64,000 nucleotides of DNA, from positions 1,310,942 to 1,374,941 of the forward strand of contig JACDOX010000167.1 in the NCBI GenBank assembly GCA_014549065.1, in the 5' to 3' direction. Below are positions 1 through 12,118 of the stretch, piece by piece. The DNA comes from Cardinalis cardinalis. Taxonomy: Eukaryota; Chordata; Aves; Passeriformes; Cardinalidae. The notes beneath the pieces were generated by a model. That model was not told the DNA's origin, made no database searches, and was given only the letters and a program-made list of their open reading frames with translations. Within the stretch, counting starts at the first letter, position 1. Every line of letters begins with the position of its first letter. The position numbers and the translations under genes were made by a program.

Positions 1-629
1 CACACCCCTATATGTGGCTTTTCTTTGAAAAATTTTTCTGTTTTTGTAAAAGGTTGTAAGTTGAAGGTCTTGGCAGTCTTAATCTTGACTGCAACATATT
101 TTGTCATAAACTTTCAATACATAAAAGTGAAGTTAACTTTATTTTTTAACAACAGTCACCTTAAATAGATGTGATAAAGACCCCCAATTGCAGCAAAACT
201 GCAGAAGATGGAAGCACTTTCACTCTGAATTGCCATGTTTCCATTCTTATTCCTATCTGGTTGTTAGAATATCTTCACTGCAGTTTGTAGCTGGTATAAG
301 GTGAAGCAGTAGTTTGTGCAACAAAGACCAATGTATAGAGCATATGTAAATGTGTGTGTGTATATATATATGTTTATATATACACAAGAAGTATACATGG
401 TCTGTATGCTGGTAGATTGTGTATGAAGTATTTCTACTGCCTATCAAACTTTTGAGGTTCACAAATCTATAGTTACATAATAATCATTAGAATACAATAG
501 TAAAGTATGACTTCATAGCATGCCTTTTCAGTAATCCTTAGTGTACTGCTCAGTTTTTTGCATGTGCAGGTTGTTTGGTGTTTTTCCAAGCCACTGTTTT
601 TTCTGATGGACTTTCTTACTCTCTCCTAG
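1..629 (+). other. UNC13B: UNC13B intron (3' part)
   Basis: This is the tail of the intron before the first exon in the window. It is AT-rich and has no convincing coding sequence. It holds a (TG)n/(TA)n microsatellite near 350-384. It ends in a pyrimidine-rich tract and the acceptor tctcctag at 622-629. The exons upstream of it (C2A region) are outside the window. Confidence 0.7.
350..384. repeat. TG/TA dinucleotide microsatellite
   Basis: A run of TG repeats passes into TA repeats and a short imperfect TATA-rich tail. It is a simple sequence repeat inside an intron. Confidence 0.85.
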
Positions 630-956
630 TCCTGCTGGCAGTAGTAGATACGGCTCCTCTTGCAATGTCAGCCAGGAAAGCTCTCACCTCAGTGAGCTGG
701 AACATTCCCATGAAAGTGCCCATGGCTCTGAGCAGGAGGATGATAACCAGGAAAGGCAGTCAAATCACTCTTACCACAGTTCAAGCATCTACCAGAAGGA
801 TGGTCAGGCATGGCTCAAGGAGCAAGAGGAGCCTCATGGCAAAGGAGAGGAGGAGAAGGTCTGCAAAACTGAGGAAAAGCCTGCAGACCATTCTGCAGCT
901 AAGTTACCTCTGGAACTTGAAAAGCCCAAGGATGTTGATGCAGGAGTCCAAATGAG
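630..956 (+). CDS. UNC13B: UNC13B coding exon: linker after C2A (ubiquitous isoform)
   Basis: Exon of 327 nt. It enters with one base completing a codon, reads 108 codons, and leaves with two bases (AG) before the donor GAG|gtaggt. The acceptor is tctcctag. The peptide begins [20 protein letters not shown] and is rich in Ser, His, Glu and Gln with no folded domain. It then becomes Glu/Lys-rich and ends near KDVDAGVQM. The [12 protein letters not shown] stretch matches what I recall of the region between C2A and the calmodulin site in the ubiquitous Munc13-2 isoform. The two trailing bases join perfectly to the exon at 2834. The longest open frame over this region (from 575) is in a different frame and is a shadow. 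Confidence 0.85.
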
Positions 957-2833
957 GTAGGTGAAGCTATTACCAATTTATTTTCAGCTAGTTCAAAGAG
1001 GATTCTTCTGTTTGCTGTACATTGTTCTTGCAGCCTTTTCTTACAACTGAGTTGATGTTGTTGGTCTGTGAAACATCTGTTGTAGAGGACCAGTTACTTA
1101 TGGGACATTGGCTAACCTGAAGCTGTGTTTGCCTTGTGTGCAAAGAGGAACACTTGCTAAAACTGTGGTTTTTGTGTGAGTGTAAAGAGGAACACCACCT
1201 TAGAGCTCATTTGCTGGATTTTCTGTCTCTGGCCCCAAAAAAGTTGCTTTCATTGCTCATGTGGGATCCAGTTTATGCTTGAACAACCTGGAATTACGTT
1301 TTCATGGTTAGAGCTTCACTAGTTCCATTCTTGTAGACTACCACCATTGGAGTTAGTGTTTATGTAGTTGTAGGTTGTAGAGAATTACAGCATGAATAGA
1401 CATGTTGGTCTGACTCACTGTGGGAGCTTTTCTTGTCCTTGTACTTTGGCTTTCCAAGCTGTCAACAGTACTGAAAACAGGCTTCAAAAGTATTTCATCT
1501 TAAGTTTGGGCAAGTAGAGTACTGGGTTTTGCACAGGTTTTACAGAAATTTCAAATTTTACTACTTAGATTTGGGAGTGACATTTTTCCTTGAGATAATC
1601 AGGTCATTGTGGATGTGGTTTTACTTTCATAAGTAAAAGCGATTTTTTTTTAAATCTGGTTCGGTTAGATCCATGGGAAGATGTCTGCCTGTCTGTACCC
1701 TTTGGAGGGTACAGCTGGTGTCACTGTGCTTGGGTGATAGAATTAACTACAGGAGTCATGTGTAGGCAAGCCTTACACTAAAGATGAAAAGAGGAAAACA
1801 AGACGAGAGAAGTGTTAAACTGTTTTTAAACTCTGATTCACTTTCCTCTTTTCCTTACAGAGCAGCAGGAGTCTTGTCCCAGAATGGCTGGCCTATATTT
1901 GTTCACAGGAAAGGTTATTCACATAGTCTATTTCAGGCTAATTTAGGCATCTAACTTGGATGCTCCTGCCTTACTGGCTCCCTTTCTTCCATGCTCTGGC
2001 AGTGCTCTCCTGTCTCCATGGAATAGTCATGGAACTGAGCTCTGAGTGTTGATTCCTAGAGCTGCACCTGAGCTAGACCTGTAGCAGGGATGTGTTTTGG
2101 TCTCATCTATGGGGTTGTTTTATACAGTCAGTGCTGTGTGGCGGGTGCTTTGCAGGCAGGAGGTGTTTGTTTTTGTGATTTACACCTCAGCGACATACAA
2201 AAGCAGGAATGCAACCAAAGGCCCAAGGTATCACAAGCTGAGGGACTGCAAGATGTGCTGTGGGCACTGAGGTGGAGCATTGGTGACAGATTTGCCTGTC
2301 CTCCCGAAAAGCTGGTAAGGAAAGAGTGGAGTGACAGAACTTCAATGCACAGGGGAANCTCAGGGCTGAGCCCTGTTGCCAGTGTTTCCAATAAAGAGGG
2401 GCTGTAAATTTGTAGTAAGAGGAGTAGGAAGGGGAAGAAAACTGCAGCAGGCATGAGGGTATAAAATCTTCCATCCACCTCTTTGTGTTTGTAATTACGA
2501 TACTATTGTGTTGCATTGGCTTGATCTGGTGTCACTGACTGCTTTCCTCATACTTGCACAAACATGATCTCCCTCCTGGGTTTGGATTGTGTACAGATCA
2601 TGTCTTCCAGCCCATCAGTTCCCAAGGTGGCTCCTGAGATTAAGGAAACCTTTCCTTTAGCTGCTCACTTCCCAGAGCACACGCACAGCTGTGCTGACTG
2701 GAGCCTGTTGGTTCCTTCAGAGCTGAAGCTGTAACCAACCAACCAACCAACCAATCAACCACTATGTGGTTGAATCTTTAATGCTGCAGGTAAGTGTCTT
2801 TCATGTAGTGATTTCCTGTTTCTTGCTTTCAAG
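957..2833 (+). other. UNC13B: UNC13B intron
   Basis: Intron of 1,877 bp, gtaggt...ttgctttcaag. Two overlapping open frames on opposite strands near 2090-2516 show no recognisable domain and I regard them as chance. A short AACC tetranucleotide repeat sits at 2733-2760, about 75 bp before the acceptor. Confidence 0.75.
2733..2760. repeat. AACC tetranucleotide repeat
   Basis: About seven near-perfect copies of a CAAC/AACC unit in an intron. Confidence 0.85.
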
Positions 2834-2924
2834 CTACCAGAGTGACATCGAGCCACCACCGTTTCCTCCAGCAAGAGCCCGTTGGATCAGAGCCATTAGC
2901 AAAGTACGACTGCAGCTTCAACAG
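2834..2924 (+). CDS. UNC13B: UNC13B coding exon: calmodulin-binding helix
   Basis: Exon of 91 nt. The carried AG plus the first base makes Ser, then 30 codons follow, ending in phase 0 at CAG|gtagga. After a proline-rich stretch (DIEPPPFPP) comes the basic amphipathic segment ARARWIRAISKVRLQLQQ. In Munc13-1 and ubiquitous Munc13-2 the equivalent segment is the Ca2+/calmodulin-binding site, with an anchoring Trp, that tunes priming during short-term plasticity. The Trp and the hydrophobic spacing are kept here. This is the last exon before the very large intron. In the ubiquitous isoform its phase-0 end joins directly to 44413, giving ...LQLQQ-GQDEAD. Confidence 0.9.
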
Positions 2925-3720
2925 GTAGGATGGAGTATTGCTTTTCTCCTTTTCTGAGCTGCTATGGCTCAAGGTTTCACTNCTTCTTCATTGTAAGGCA
3001 CCTCTTACAGTTTTGATGTTTTGCAGACAAAAATTGTATTGAATGTATTGTGTAGGACTGCAGCATGTTGTGATGGTTTTAGGGCTCTCTGATTCTACCA
3101 GACATTTTTAACATCATTGTGTGGAACTAGAGCTGAATGTTGGAAAAGATGCAGAAGCTGAGAAATTAGCTCTGAATTTGTAAATAATAATAATAGTGTC
3201 TAGGACTTAAGTGGTTTATTCTAAATTGTTTGAAATGAAGACTTTTTCTCAAGGCAACTTGAGGATAGCTTGTTAGTTTAGTAGGAGTTATCTGTATTAT
3301 TTGTCGTGTGAAAATGTTCCTTGGGAAACTTTGCATCAAATATTTTTATATATACTTATTGAAAGTGGGTGTATAGTAAGTCTTGGTATTTCCATCTCAT
3401 GAAAGTAAGATTTAAAAATAAATAGTCTTGATTTGGGAAGTCAAAAGGAAAAGGTTGTGACATTTTCTATAACAGTATAAACACTCTTGTTTTAGAAAAC
3501 ACTGTTTAAGAACCAAAAAAGTTGGATTTAAAAAAAATTCTTTTGGTTTTATCCATCTATATGCCCACAGAAAGATAACATATGGTGTTCATGTTCTCTA
3601 GATTTTGCCTGCTAGCCCAAGTGCAGAGTTAATATATTTCACTTAGAAATACTACTTTCTTCTAGAGATTACTTGTTTTGTTTTTATAAAAGATTTTACA
3701 ATATCTGTCACAATCAGGAC

Positions 3721-3770
3721 TTTCTCTTGTGGATTTTTGCAAATTTTCTCTTGCGGGTTTTTGCAAATTG
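3721..3770. repeat. Two-copy tandem repeat, 24-bp period
   Basis: Two adjacent copies of a TTTCTCTTGYGGRTTTTTGC-type unit differ at two or three positions. Confidence 0.8.
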
Positions 3771-4519
3771 TTGTTGTTGCCTTTCATCTTGGGAGGCAAA
3801 ATAGATTTTCTCTTGTTTTATCTGGATTGTAAATACTTTTTCATCTAACAGTGGCTTCACTTCTGAGTGGAGAGGATTTGGATCAAAACTCTCAGTATGA
3901 CATGGAAAGTGAAGAACACCACTAGTATTTAAGACGAAATGAGCTTCTGCTATGATTTTTTAGAGCATGCAAACAAAACAGTTTAATTCTGTGCCGTATG
4001 GAAAACAAGTGCATAAACAAGGGACAAGAGATTCAACACCACCTATCCATGGATCTCTCTCTTTTTTCTGAGAGAGTAGAAGGGCCATAAGGTGGTTCAC
4101 CATTGTTTTGTGATTCTGCTGAATTGGAAGTATAACATGCTTTCAGATGATACTGAAACAGTAGTTTAGTTTGGATAGCAAAATGTCATTATCTGCTTTG
4201 CCTTGACCACTGCTGACAACTATTGATCAAATTCTCGCTTAAACCAAAAAATGTAGGAATTGGAGCTTTCCAGAAGCCTGCTCTGGGCTTAGGTGCCTTT
4301 TCTGTCCAAAGACTTTTCCTTACCTCTGCTCTCTTGTTCCATGTAAATCCATGTCTCATGATTAGGACATGGAATACTGGAATAATAAAGGGCTACTGCA
4401 AAAACAGGACAAAGCCCCACTTGCTCTTCTTGTGTTAACTAGATGACCCTTTTAGTCTTTTCTTGACAGGATTTTTAGGCACTTTTCCATCAACCTGGCT
4501 TTTTTTTTTTATTCTCTCT

Positions 4520-4850
4520 CCTACTAATTTCTTTATTTTCCCTGAAGTGCAGTGTCCAAAGCTTAATGTAGAAATCCAGCTGCAAGCCTGCTCAAGAGCG
4601 CTATAGAGCAACCAAGACTTTGTTCTCCTGCCTTTGGTCATGATATTTCAAGATATACTGGCTGTCCTGCTGTGATGGTGCTTTTTTTATCACAGGCTAT
4701 CACTGATGCATAGTTAGCCTTTTATACTCTCCAGAGCTGAGGTTCCTTCTGAAAAAGGGTTTTGTCTCTTGTTGCATAGTCTGTCTTTGTGTTGGATTAC
4801 AGCTGAATATGGCTTTGCACTTGTCCTTACAGAATTTGTTTTGGTTTTGT
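4520..4850 (-). mobile_element. Probable degraded CR1-like LINE fragment
   Basis: Read on the + strand, this stretch runs in the order expected of an antisense CR1/L3-type reverse-transcriptase end. It contains a 'gtccaaagc...' segment, a 'gctatcactgatgcatagttagc' segment, and a 'ggctttgcacttgtccttacagaattt' segment recalling the CR1 'gcacttggccttgttgaacttcat' block. Divergence is high and the similarity is recalled by eye, so this is tentative. The short frames here on both strands are not genes. Confidence 0.3.
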
Positions 4851-7800
4851 TTTTTTTTTTTCCATTTTGTAAGCACTTTGTTGTCTGTCTCTTCCTTACC
4901 GTTTAAGTGAACAAATCATTCGAGTTGTCTGTGACAAAACCAAAGCTGATGGCCTGTGAGCTACCAGAGTTGCCTGAGGGATCTTGCTTGATACATTCTT
5001 TGAATTTGGCTACCATGATTATCAATTTTTTACCAGTATGTTTGCGTCTATTTTAACAGCTTCATCCAGATCACAGGGTATAAAGGTTCTATTATTCTCT
5101 CTCTACCCTTTAGAATAATTTAGCTTGTCATAGAAGGAAGTTAATGCATTTGACACAGTTTTACTCTTGATGAAAGCATGCTCCCAGTTATTTCTCTCCT
5201 TTTCATGTTCTAGAAGATTTGCAAATAATTTGATTATTTGTTCCAGTCTTCAATCCCCAGGGACCTGGAATGCATGTGTGTGAAGTTAGTGCTTTTATAA
5301 TTATACAAGGCTTTCTCTTATTATTTTTTAAGCATAAATACTTGCTTTGTCTTTTTCAAATCTTCAAGCGTGTTGCCTGTTTCACAAGTTCTTAGTGCTT
5401 AGTGATTATCTGTGTTGCAACATGGAACCTGAGGATAAATGTTNATCAGAGCCCTCTGACTAAACAGAGATAAGGTAGTTCTTTTTTTTTTCTTTACTGC
5501 AGCCTCTTTTTAATAACTTTCTAAACATTTTTCCTTTAAAAACCTCCCACAACAATCCAGTATTAATTCTNTCACTTGTCTGATTGCGCTTGTCCCTTTC
5601 ACTGAAGACCTGAAGCAATACCTGATAATAACTTTTCCTATGAATGGCATCCATCCTTTATTTGTCATATTGTGTGTTTGTTGCTAGATGTTTAATTTTC
5701 AGCCTTTTGATTTCTTTCCTGTGCAATCATTTTTGTCCTTAAAAACTTCCTCAGGGAGAGAGTTCAAGCCCTCCAAGAAGGCAGGAGGTTTCTTCACTGG
5801 CACAAGTTCTGACTTTTGTCCGGTGATGATGTTTCGTCAGTTTCATCAGTTCAGCTTCCTGAACTCCCTGGTCCTTTAANCCTCTTTCTCTTGAGCTCTA
5901 GGCGCTCAGTTTTTATTAGTTTGTGTTCTTGAATCACCTAGTGTTTTCTAGCTTGTCTAATTCCTTTCCTTCTAAGGTATCAGGGTGGCTCTCGCAGTTT
6001 CCTCAGATTTATTTGCATCCTCGTTTCTCTCTGCACTTATGCTCAAATCTAGAGGAGCATCTCTGCTATTTGCTTTTCGCGCAAGTTGAGTCATCAGTTT
6101 CTCCACAGATTTTGTTTGAAAGTCAGTGATGCAAAGGCAGACTTTCAGATGAGGATAAGGATTTTAAANTCTTTGTGGTGATAGTCTAAGCAGGTGATTC
6201 TCTTGGTAGCTAAAAAAGAGCATTAACATCTTTCCATCTTCTGTCAGTGCCTAAGACATTTCAAGAGGACTATCCTTGTTTGTTCCAGCACTTCAGAGCA
6301 GATGGTTATGTCCTTAGTGTTGGAAGGGATGTCTGCAGCACATTTCTGTGTTCCTCTTTCTCCACGTGCTGTAGCATTTCATGAACACACATAGAGCTCC
6401 ACCTCACAGATCTGAGGGGCTGGACTCCTATCACATAGACAAATGAAGTNATTCTTGCAACCCTTAATTGTTAATGGCCTGACTGAAATTTGAAAGAATA
6501 AAGAAAAAGTCCAAAAAAGAAAAAGACTACCAAGAAGTTTCCATACGTGATGTGATTATAAATCCCCTGAGCAATTCAACCTCCTACCTGGGAAAAGATT
6601 AATATTCATGTGAATAATGTACATGCATTCTACATTCTGACCATGAGTCAGAGAAATGTAGTATTTTAATTAAGACTTGACAGTTACAAAATGGCACAGG
6701 AATTTGTTACTGTGCATGTTTAAAAAGCTTTGTTATAGCATGCACGTACGTTTTGTTCTTCACTTCTGCTGTTTTTCTTGTTCTCTTTCTCTGTGAAGAG
6801 GAAACTTAATTATGCTAGAGTCAACTAGGATTTTCAGCCCTGCAAGGAATGACTCAGTAATCCTCACCTTCACACTTAGAACTTCAACTACAAAGAGAGA
6901 TTAATTGATAGTTCATCTGCTGCAGTCCCTCAGTGGGAGCTTCTTTTCCAGAAGAAGAACAAACACGTAGCTATTGCATCTTCAACTTGCAGCCCTCAGG
7001 AACTGAAATAGCCTCCAGCTAGGGACACAGCTATGTGACTTCTAAAATTATACAAATTTGAATCTGACTTTTGTATAACAAAAGAATTGGCAGACCAAAG
7101 AAGAGCAAAAATTCAGTTAAATCGTCAAATTACCTCTCTTACCAACTCTTTTAAGTNTATTTAAATATTAGAAGAGGGTATGGGACCTGGGATTTTCTCN
7201 ACTTACATTGAATTTGTGAGGAGGAAAAAAGTATTATGCATAATTTTCCTCTCTTATGTCAGCATATTAAATATATCAATTTGTTTTTGTTTCAAAACCA
7301 AAGTAACAGGAGCAGTNTTTACTCCTTTTTAAACTAATGCCATTTTATACCAATTATTTTGATTTAACCTTTGTCTTTCCCTGTTAAATGTCAATAATCT
7401 GTTCTTCTTGACTGATGTGTAGTCAGGTCACAAACTGAGATGGCAGATGTAGTTCATGACAGTAGTTTTCTGGAATATGANGATCACTTGCAGTAGCAGG
7501 GCCTAAACGGGGTTTTCCTTTAGTGTTGCAGGTACCCTGTCATATCCTTAGTCTGATTTTCTCATGCTTAATAGCTTCACCTCTGATCAAGCACCTGCAA
7601 ATATTTAAGAACCATGATGGTCTCAGTTTTAAAAGCCCTAGTCCTGGGAGGGTGATGTGTTGGTGATTTTGTAGTGTGAAGCCCTGTTTTGATTTTGAGA
7701 AAGCAAGCTGTTGCTGCAAAGCCCCACTATTCCCTTCACAAGCAACAGTGGGATGCCCNAAGGAGTCCTTGCTGGACTTAAAGTCATGGCGAAGAGACCA

Positions 7801-10800
7801 GCAGGGTCTGGTGCCAGTTTTGGTTGCAACTTTGATTGTAAGTTATCTGCCTGTCCCTGTGTGAAATCAACCTCCACATCTGAACCCAGGCACTCTGATC
7901 TGTAAAACCAGGGACTGTGCACCTGTGCAGGGCAAACTGTTTTGAGCCCCTCAGCAAAAGACTGGAAGCCGTCCCTTTCTACCTCTCATGGATCTTGCAG
8001 TCCATGCAATAATTTACTTTTGGCATTTTATTTCCCTTAAGNTTTGTTGCCTAGGTGTCTCTTTATCAGTCCCGTGAAGATGAGTAAGCTCTGCATTTTC
8101 AAAGCCTCCCACGCAGTGGCAAAGAAGCAAACTGAAGCACTGTGGCTCTAACAGAGTTACTAGAAACTTCTCTTCATGCAGAAAAAGTACATCTCCAATT
8201 AAATATTTTCCTTCTTTTCTGTCTAATGATCTGTGGAGGTTTTCTTAACCTTCACCAAAATACCAACATTCCTGATTTAGTGTTCTAAGGATCAGTGTTG
8301 GTGGGGATCTGTAGAACTTTCCTGTGGTCATGAATCTNCTGGTCCTACCCTTAGGTGGAGATCCTGTTGATTAGGCATGATCCAAGGGTTGCTGCCAGCA
8401 GTACTGCAGACTGTCTGCTGTTAGGTGGCTATGGTAGTCAAATCCTTTCTGAAAATGCAGCTTTTAGATCTCTTAGGGATTGCACAACAATAGTTATTTA
8501 GGAAACATTCAAATATAGATGTAGTGGGGACTGTCCCGTCATGCCATAATCTTGGTTCTCTCTGTTGCATCTGAGTTTGCAGACTGGCAAGTCTTGAGAC
8601 ACTCCAAAGCCCTTTGTGCCTTTCCTGAAGCAGCTTTTAATGTGGGGTGATTCCCTGGTGTTTGAACAATTTATGTCTGTTGTTGCTTCTCTGTCAGGAA
8701 CAGTTCAGCTGACAGGCTGTGCTCAAATGAGGGAAAGCTTCTTTCTTCTCCAAATGTCTTAAATAAAATATATATTCACATCTGTTTGGAATAAAAGCCA
8801 TTTTTATTTATCCTTTCTGAGATTCCCTCAGAATCTATAGGGAATANTAGAAGTTTTTTGATGTGCTTTACAATGAACATTACAGCAAAGCAATAATTAT
8901 TTGTATGTACACACCAGAAAATAATGTTGTGCCTTCATTAGCTGCTCTTGTGATTTTTGAGCAGCTGTTTGATAACCTTACCTCCAGTGGAAAAGATCAG
9001 CAGCCTTTCCCCTTTTAGAGTAGTTTAGAGAAATGGTCTCTTCTGAAGCAATTTGCAGTGTTTTCCATGGTGACCACAGCAGCTCNGAGCCTGCTCAGTT
9101 CCTCTTTCTGTAAGCTTCTCCTAACATATCAATATGTTGACATCTCTGCTAAAACCCAGTTTTGGTGTTGATGATCTGTATCTGCTGGCACACAGGGCAT
9201 CAGTCCCCTTCAGTTTTCTCAATATCTTCTTGCTGGTTAGAAAAAACCCCAGATGAGTTCAGGGGGCTTTGCTTCTCTNGAACTGTGCTGTAAACTGCAC
9301 ATATCTGTTAGTCAAAATTGATTTGAAGCCTTTAAATGGGAATCCAAGATTAGTTTGCTTTTTGTCTGAAGTTTATTCCATTTATTTCCTTNAAAAAAAA
9401 GAGAAGGTGTTTGTGCAACATCTGGGATACAGTTTNCAAACATGGTGTGTTCCACAATCAGGTGCATCTCTTTCTTTGTGGCAGTACTGCTCATTATGTT
9501 CAGGTAATCCAGTTTGCTGAACTCTATGCTTCTCTAAGGTCATAATGACAGCACTGGTTGCAAATGGATTGTCATGATACCTGTTAATTTTTTTAAGGTA
9601 GGCATGTCTAGAATAAAGGAGGAATAGAACTCTTGTTCCTGATCTGAATAATGAGTGACACTGAGATTTTGACCTAGGTTTGCCATGGTTTAGAAAAGTG
9701 CATTGACTGCTAAGATGTAACAGTCCTTCAGGGAACGACTCTTCTTTTCACTCCCTCAACTGTTGGAACATCTTAGACCAGAGAAGTATTCTCATTCACA
9801 TTTGTTATGGTCCTGTAAAACAAGTTTTGATTGTGACAAGTTGGTGTTTTCTGAAGGAAAAGGTATCTTAGTCACTTCTATTCCTCTTCATGTAAGTGTA
9901 TCTCTGCTGATCAGAGAGCAAGATGCAGATGGCAGCAGTGCGCTGGCGATGTGGATGGATGACCTTTGTCTTGTACAACTCCTAGATTCTTGGTAAGACT
10001 GCGTATCCGTGATTTCTGCCTTTTTTTCTCCGGCCACATTTCTCATAGGCTGTCAGGTCACAGCAGTTTCTGTGGTGGTTGTGTACAGAAATGACCTGAG
10101 TGTGGCAGGCTGAAGGAACTGTGTGTGTGCACATAGCTCATCCCTCTGAACTGAGGTAAACTACAGTAAGCTCTTTTCTCTTGTCTGATGCTGCCCAGAT
10201 TGCATTCACATTTGTACCAAGACTCTTCCAGAAACCTTCTTGACCAAGTAATAGTCTTTTCTCNGGACCTACTGTAGTGGTGAATCTTTCAGTAAAAATG
10301 AAACCCAGATCTGCGTGAAGAGTAGACCAAGTCCTCTAAAGGCCATAGAACAGCACTGGAAACAGAGCTGAGACAATCCTTGCCACGTTATGCAAAACTC
10401 CTCCCTTTGCACCTTTTTTGTGGATATAATGGTGAACAGAATTACAGCAGTGTGCTATGGTGATAGAGGTTGTGTCTGATTTGGAATGGGGCACAGAAAC
10501 CTGTGGTGTCCTGATCACCTCGACATGACACTCATGCCTGTACTTATCAGGAAAAATTGTGAGAATTTCATCTGACACTGGAGTAAGCCAGTTGCTTCTG
10601 CTCAAAATAGGGGGTGCAATGGGAGAGGTGGGTGGGGGGACTCCTACCTGCCACATACGCAGCCCTTAAAAATAGCATTGGCTGTTGGGAGAGCCAGACT
10701 TCACACTCTTATTTTTAAGGATCTGTGTGGGAGGAGGGGATATTTCCCAGTTCTGTGTATTACTGAAGCAATCTGTACAAGAAATGCTGCACCAGAGAGA

Positions 10801-11164
10801 TAGCAGTGGGCTTCAGCTTACAAAGCACAAGAGTTTAAAAGATGAGCTAACCAGCACTGGTTGAGAACATCATAAATGAAGCAATAACTATTCGTGCAAT
10901 GCTAGCAAATGCACTGAATAATAACATAACTTCATAGGAAAGGCCAGAAAAAAGGGGCTAGGACTTGACAATTTTTGCTTTTAGTAATGCTTTTCTCTTA
11001 GTTGTTTCTTGTTTTCCAAGCTGGGTTGTTACACAACTTGTTTAGATGTAGGGCAGGGTTGCCTTGCATGCTTCTGAGCCAGTTTTTGGAGTNATGTATG
11101 GATTGTGTAACTGAAGTCTTCCAGTATCGTGCATCCAGATTGAAGTAAGATGATCGCTTTGTTA

Positions 11165-11174
11165 CCCCCCCCCC
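11165..11174. repeat. Poly-C tract
   Basis: A homopolymer run of about ten C in intronic sequence. Confidence 0.8.
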
Positions 11175-11282
11175 ATTGTAAAAGTGATATTCAAAGGTCA
11201 AAAAGCTGTTAAATTGCATAACAGAATGCCTGAAGACATCAGTACTCCAGTTCTGCATGGTGCTACATAGCATGTAAAATCA

Positions 11283-12118
11283 AATCATAGAATCATAAAA
11301 TGGCTTGCATTAGAAGGGACCTTAAAGATGATCTAATTCCAATGCCTCTGCCATGGCCAGGGACACCTTCCCCTAAACCAGGTTGCTCAAAGCCCTGTCC
11401 AACCTGATCTTGAACACCGCCAAGGAGGGGGCATCCACAGCTTCTCTGGACACCCTGTGCCAGTGCCTCGCCATCCTCACACTAAAGAATTTCTTCCTAA
11501 TATCTAATCTAAACCTACTCTCTTTCAGCTTGAAACCAAATTTCTTTGTTCTGTCACTTGTGAATAGTCCTTCTCCATCTTCCTTTTGGGCTCCCTTCAG
11601 GTACTGGGAAGGCCACAGTCAGGTCACCCTGGAACTTTATCTTTTCTGGGCTGCACTCATCCCAACTCTCTCAGCCATGATCCATCCCTCTGATCACCTT
11701 GGTGGCCTTCTCTGGACCTTCTCCAGCAGGTCCCTGTCCCTCCNGTGCTGGGAGCCCAGGGCTGGATGCAGTGCTCCAGGTGGGTCTCAGCAGAGCAGAG
11801 CAGAGGGGCAGAATCCCCTCCCTGCCCTGCTGCCCATGGGGCTCTGGATGCAGCCCAGGACACGTTTGGCTCTCTGGGCTGGGAGTGCCATGGCTGGGCC
11901 ATGTGCAGCCTCTCACCCACAGCACCCCCAAGCCCTTCTGGGCAGGGCTGCTCTGGGGCTGTTCATGCCCAGCCTGTGCTGCTGCCAGGGGTTGTCCCAG
12001 CCCACGTGCAGCACCAGCGCTTGGCCTTGTTAAACCTCATGATATTCCCACGGGTCCACTTCTAGAGCTTGTCTGGGTCCCTCTGCATGGCATCCCATCC
12101 TTCAGGTGTGTCAGCTGG
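11283..12118 (-). mobile_element. CR1 LINE retrotransposon, 5'-truncated 3' end
   Basis: This is an avian CR1 non-LTR element inserted antisense to the gene. Its 3' end is on the left, where the reverse complement of the ATTCTATG-type terminal repeat is seen (catagaatcataaaatgg). The + strand then shows, in the usual order, the blocks 'gaagggaccttaaagatgat', 'ttgctcaaagccctgtcca', 'aagaatttcttcctaatatc', 'gtgctgggagcccagggctg', 'cttggccttgttaaacctca' and 'gggtccctctgcatggcatc'. Full CR1 elements are about 4.5 kb, so this copy of roughly 0.83 kb keeps the 3' UTR and the end of the reverse transcriptase only. Several long open frames (for example 11383-12033) lie inside it on the wrong strand and are artefacts of its GC-rich sequence. 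Confidence 0.92.

Noticed and set aside
575..955. 126-codon open frame on the + strand
   Set aside because: It overlaps the UNC13B exon 630-956 in the wrong frame. The correct frame gives [12 protein letters not shown] and matches the splice phases.
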